Positions 5,979 through 6,193 of a stretch of DNA of 6,193 nt are shown piece by piece. The stretch is taken from positions 1-6,193 of the forward strand of contig CAJTYN010000171.1 in the NCBI GenBank assembly GCA_910584115.1, in the 5' to 3' direction. A program made the position numbers and the translations under genes. How positions within the stretch are numbered: position 1 is the stretch's first letter; the number at the start of each line of letters is the position of its first letter. A model generated the notes under the pieces. That model was not told the DNA's origin, did not search any database, and saw only the letters and a program-made list of their open reading frames with translations. The DNA comes from an uncultured Lachnospiraceae bacterium. GTDB taxonomy: Bacteria > Bacillota > Clostridia > Lachnospirales > Lachnospiraceae.

Positions 5979-6193
5979 GCCTCTCCTCCTTCTCTGATAT
6001 CTCTCAAGACCTGCAGAAGACGCAGGTTCTCCCCGTGGGTGCGCACCGCGATCCGGTAATACCCTTCTGAAAGCCCCGGATAATTGCTGCAGTCCCGGAT
6101 CAGGACCCCCCGATCTTTACAGGCTTCCCACAGACTCTCTTTACTATAAAAAAACACATAATTCGCCTGGGAGTCATACAGGCGGAATCCTAA
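5960..6193 (-). CDS. cobD: L-threonine-O-3-phosphate decarboxylase, C-terminal fragment
   Basis: The frame is open to the right edge, so only the last 77 residues and the TGA (5960-5962) are visible; the gene starts outside the window. CobD is a PLP enzyme of the aminotransferase class I/II fold that decarboxylates threonine phosphate to (R)-1-aminopropan-2-yl phosphate, the linker of the cobamide nucleotide loop. The fragment matches the CobD C-terminus as I recall it from Salmonella: SQANYVFFYS, then GVLIRDCSNYPGL and GYYRIAVR, followed by a final helix. The NYPGL and RIAVR segments distinguish it from its close relative HisC, although the catalytic Lys and most of the PLP site lie outside the window. 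A GTG at 6157 is not a start; it encodes Val within the domain. The gene overlaps cbiP by 19 nt and leads the visible cobamide operon. Confidence 0.88.
   Translation of the reverse strand, partial: LGFRLYDSQANYVFFYSKESLWEACKDRGVLIRDCSNYPGLSEGYYRIAVRTHGENLRLLQVLRDIREGGEAWQERS
5985..5991 (-). promoter_or_regulatory. Ribosome-binding site of cbiP within the cobD 3' end
   Basis: On the minus strand AAGGAGG lies 6 nt before the cbiP ATG. It sits within the last codons of cobD, so cbiP can be initiated efficiently by itself or coupled to cobD translation. Confidence 0.85.

Overview
The window looks like chromosomal DNA from an anaerobic Gram-positive bacterium, most likely a Clostridia/Lachnospiraceae-type Firmicute. 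The reasons are strong AAGGAGG ribosome-binding sites 5-6 nt before the starts, the anaerobic (cbi-type) cobamide pathway, tandem uroporphyrinogen-decarboxylase-like (URO-D) methyltransferase genes, and moderately GC-rich coding with C/G-ending codons. No single-genus assignment can be made from the sequence alone.

Left half (1-3139, + strand): one tightly spaced operon. A URO-D-superfamily protein that is cut by the window's left edge ends at 693. A second, divergent URO-D-superfamily paralogue follows (730-1728). Then comes a GPH-family (MelB-like) sodium/proton-sugar symporter (1744-3139) whose reading frame is broken near 2380: the N-terminal six helices are in one frame and the C-terminal six in the next. 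The likely theme is import of a substrate plus a corrinoid-linked methyl transfer or related reaction; the substrate is unknown and no corrinoid protein is in view.

Middle (3140-3243): a convergent intergenic gap with an 11-bp inverted repeat that probably terminates transcription from the left operon and perhaps also from the right.

Right half (3244-6193, - strand): a cobamide (vitamin B12-type) biosynthesis operon, read right to left. It contains the C-terminal end of cobD (threonine-phosphate decarboxylase, cut by the right edge), cbiP (cobyric acid synthase), cbiC (cobalt-precorrin-8 methylmutase) and a shikimate-kinase-fold P-loop kinase. cobD/cbiP and cbiP/cbiC overlap by 19 and 11 nt, so translation is probably coupled. 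CbiC and CbiP act on the corrin ring (methyl migration, then side-chain amidation), and CobD supplies the aminopropanol phosphate linker. The kinase departs from true shikimate kinases at two expected shikimate-contacting positions. Its place in this operon makes a cobamide-related substrate worth considering.

The most interesting points are this atypical kinase in the cobamide operon, the two URO-D paralogues that differ in their putative metal-binding residues, and the frameshifted transporter. I see no mobile element, CRISPR array, tRNA, rRNA or riboswitch.
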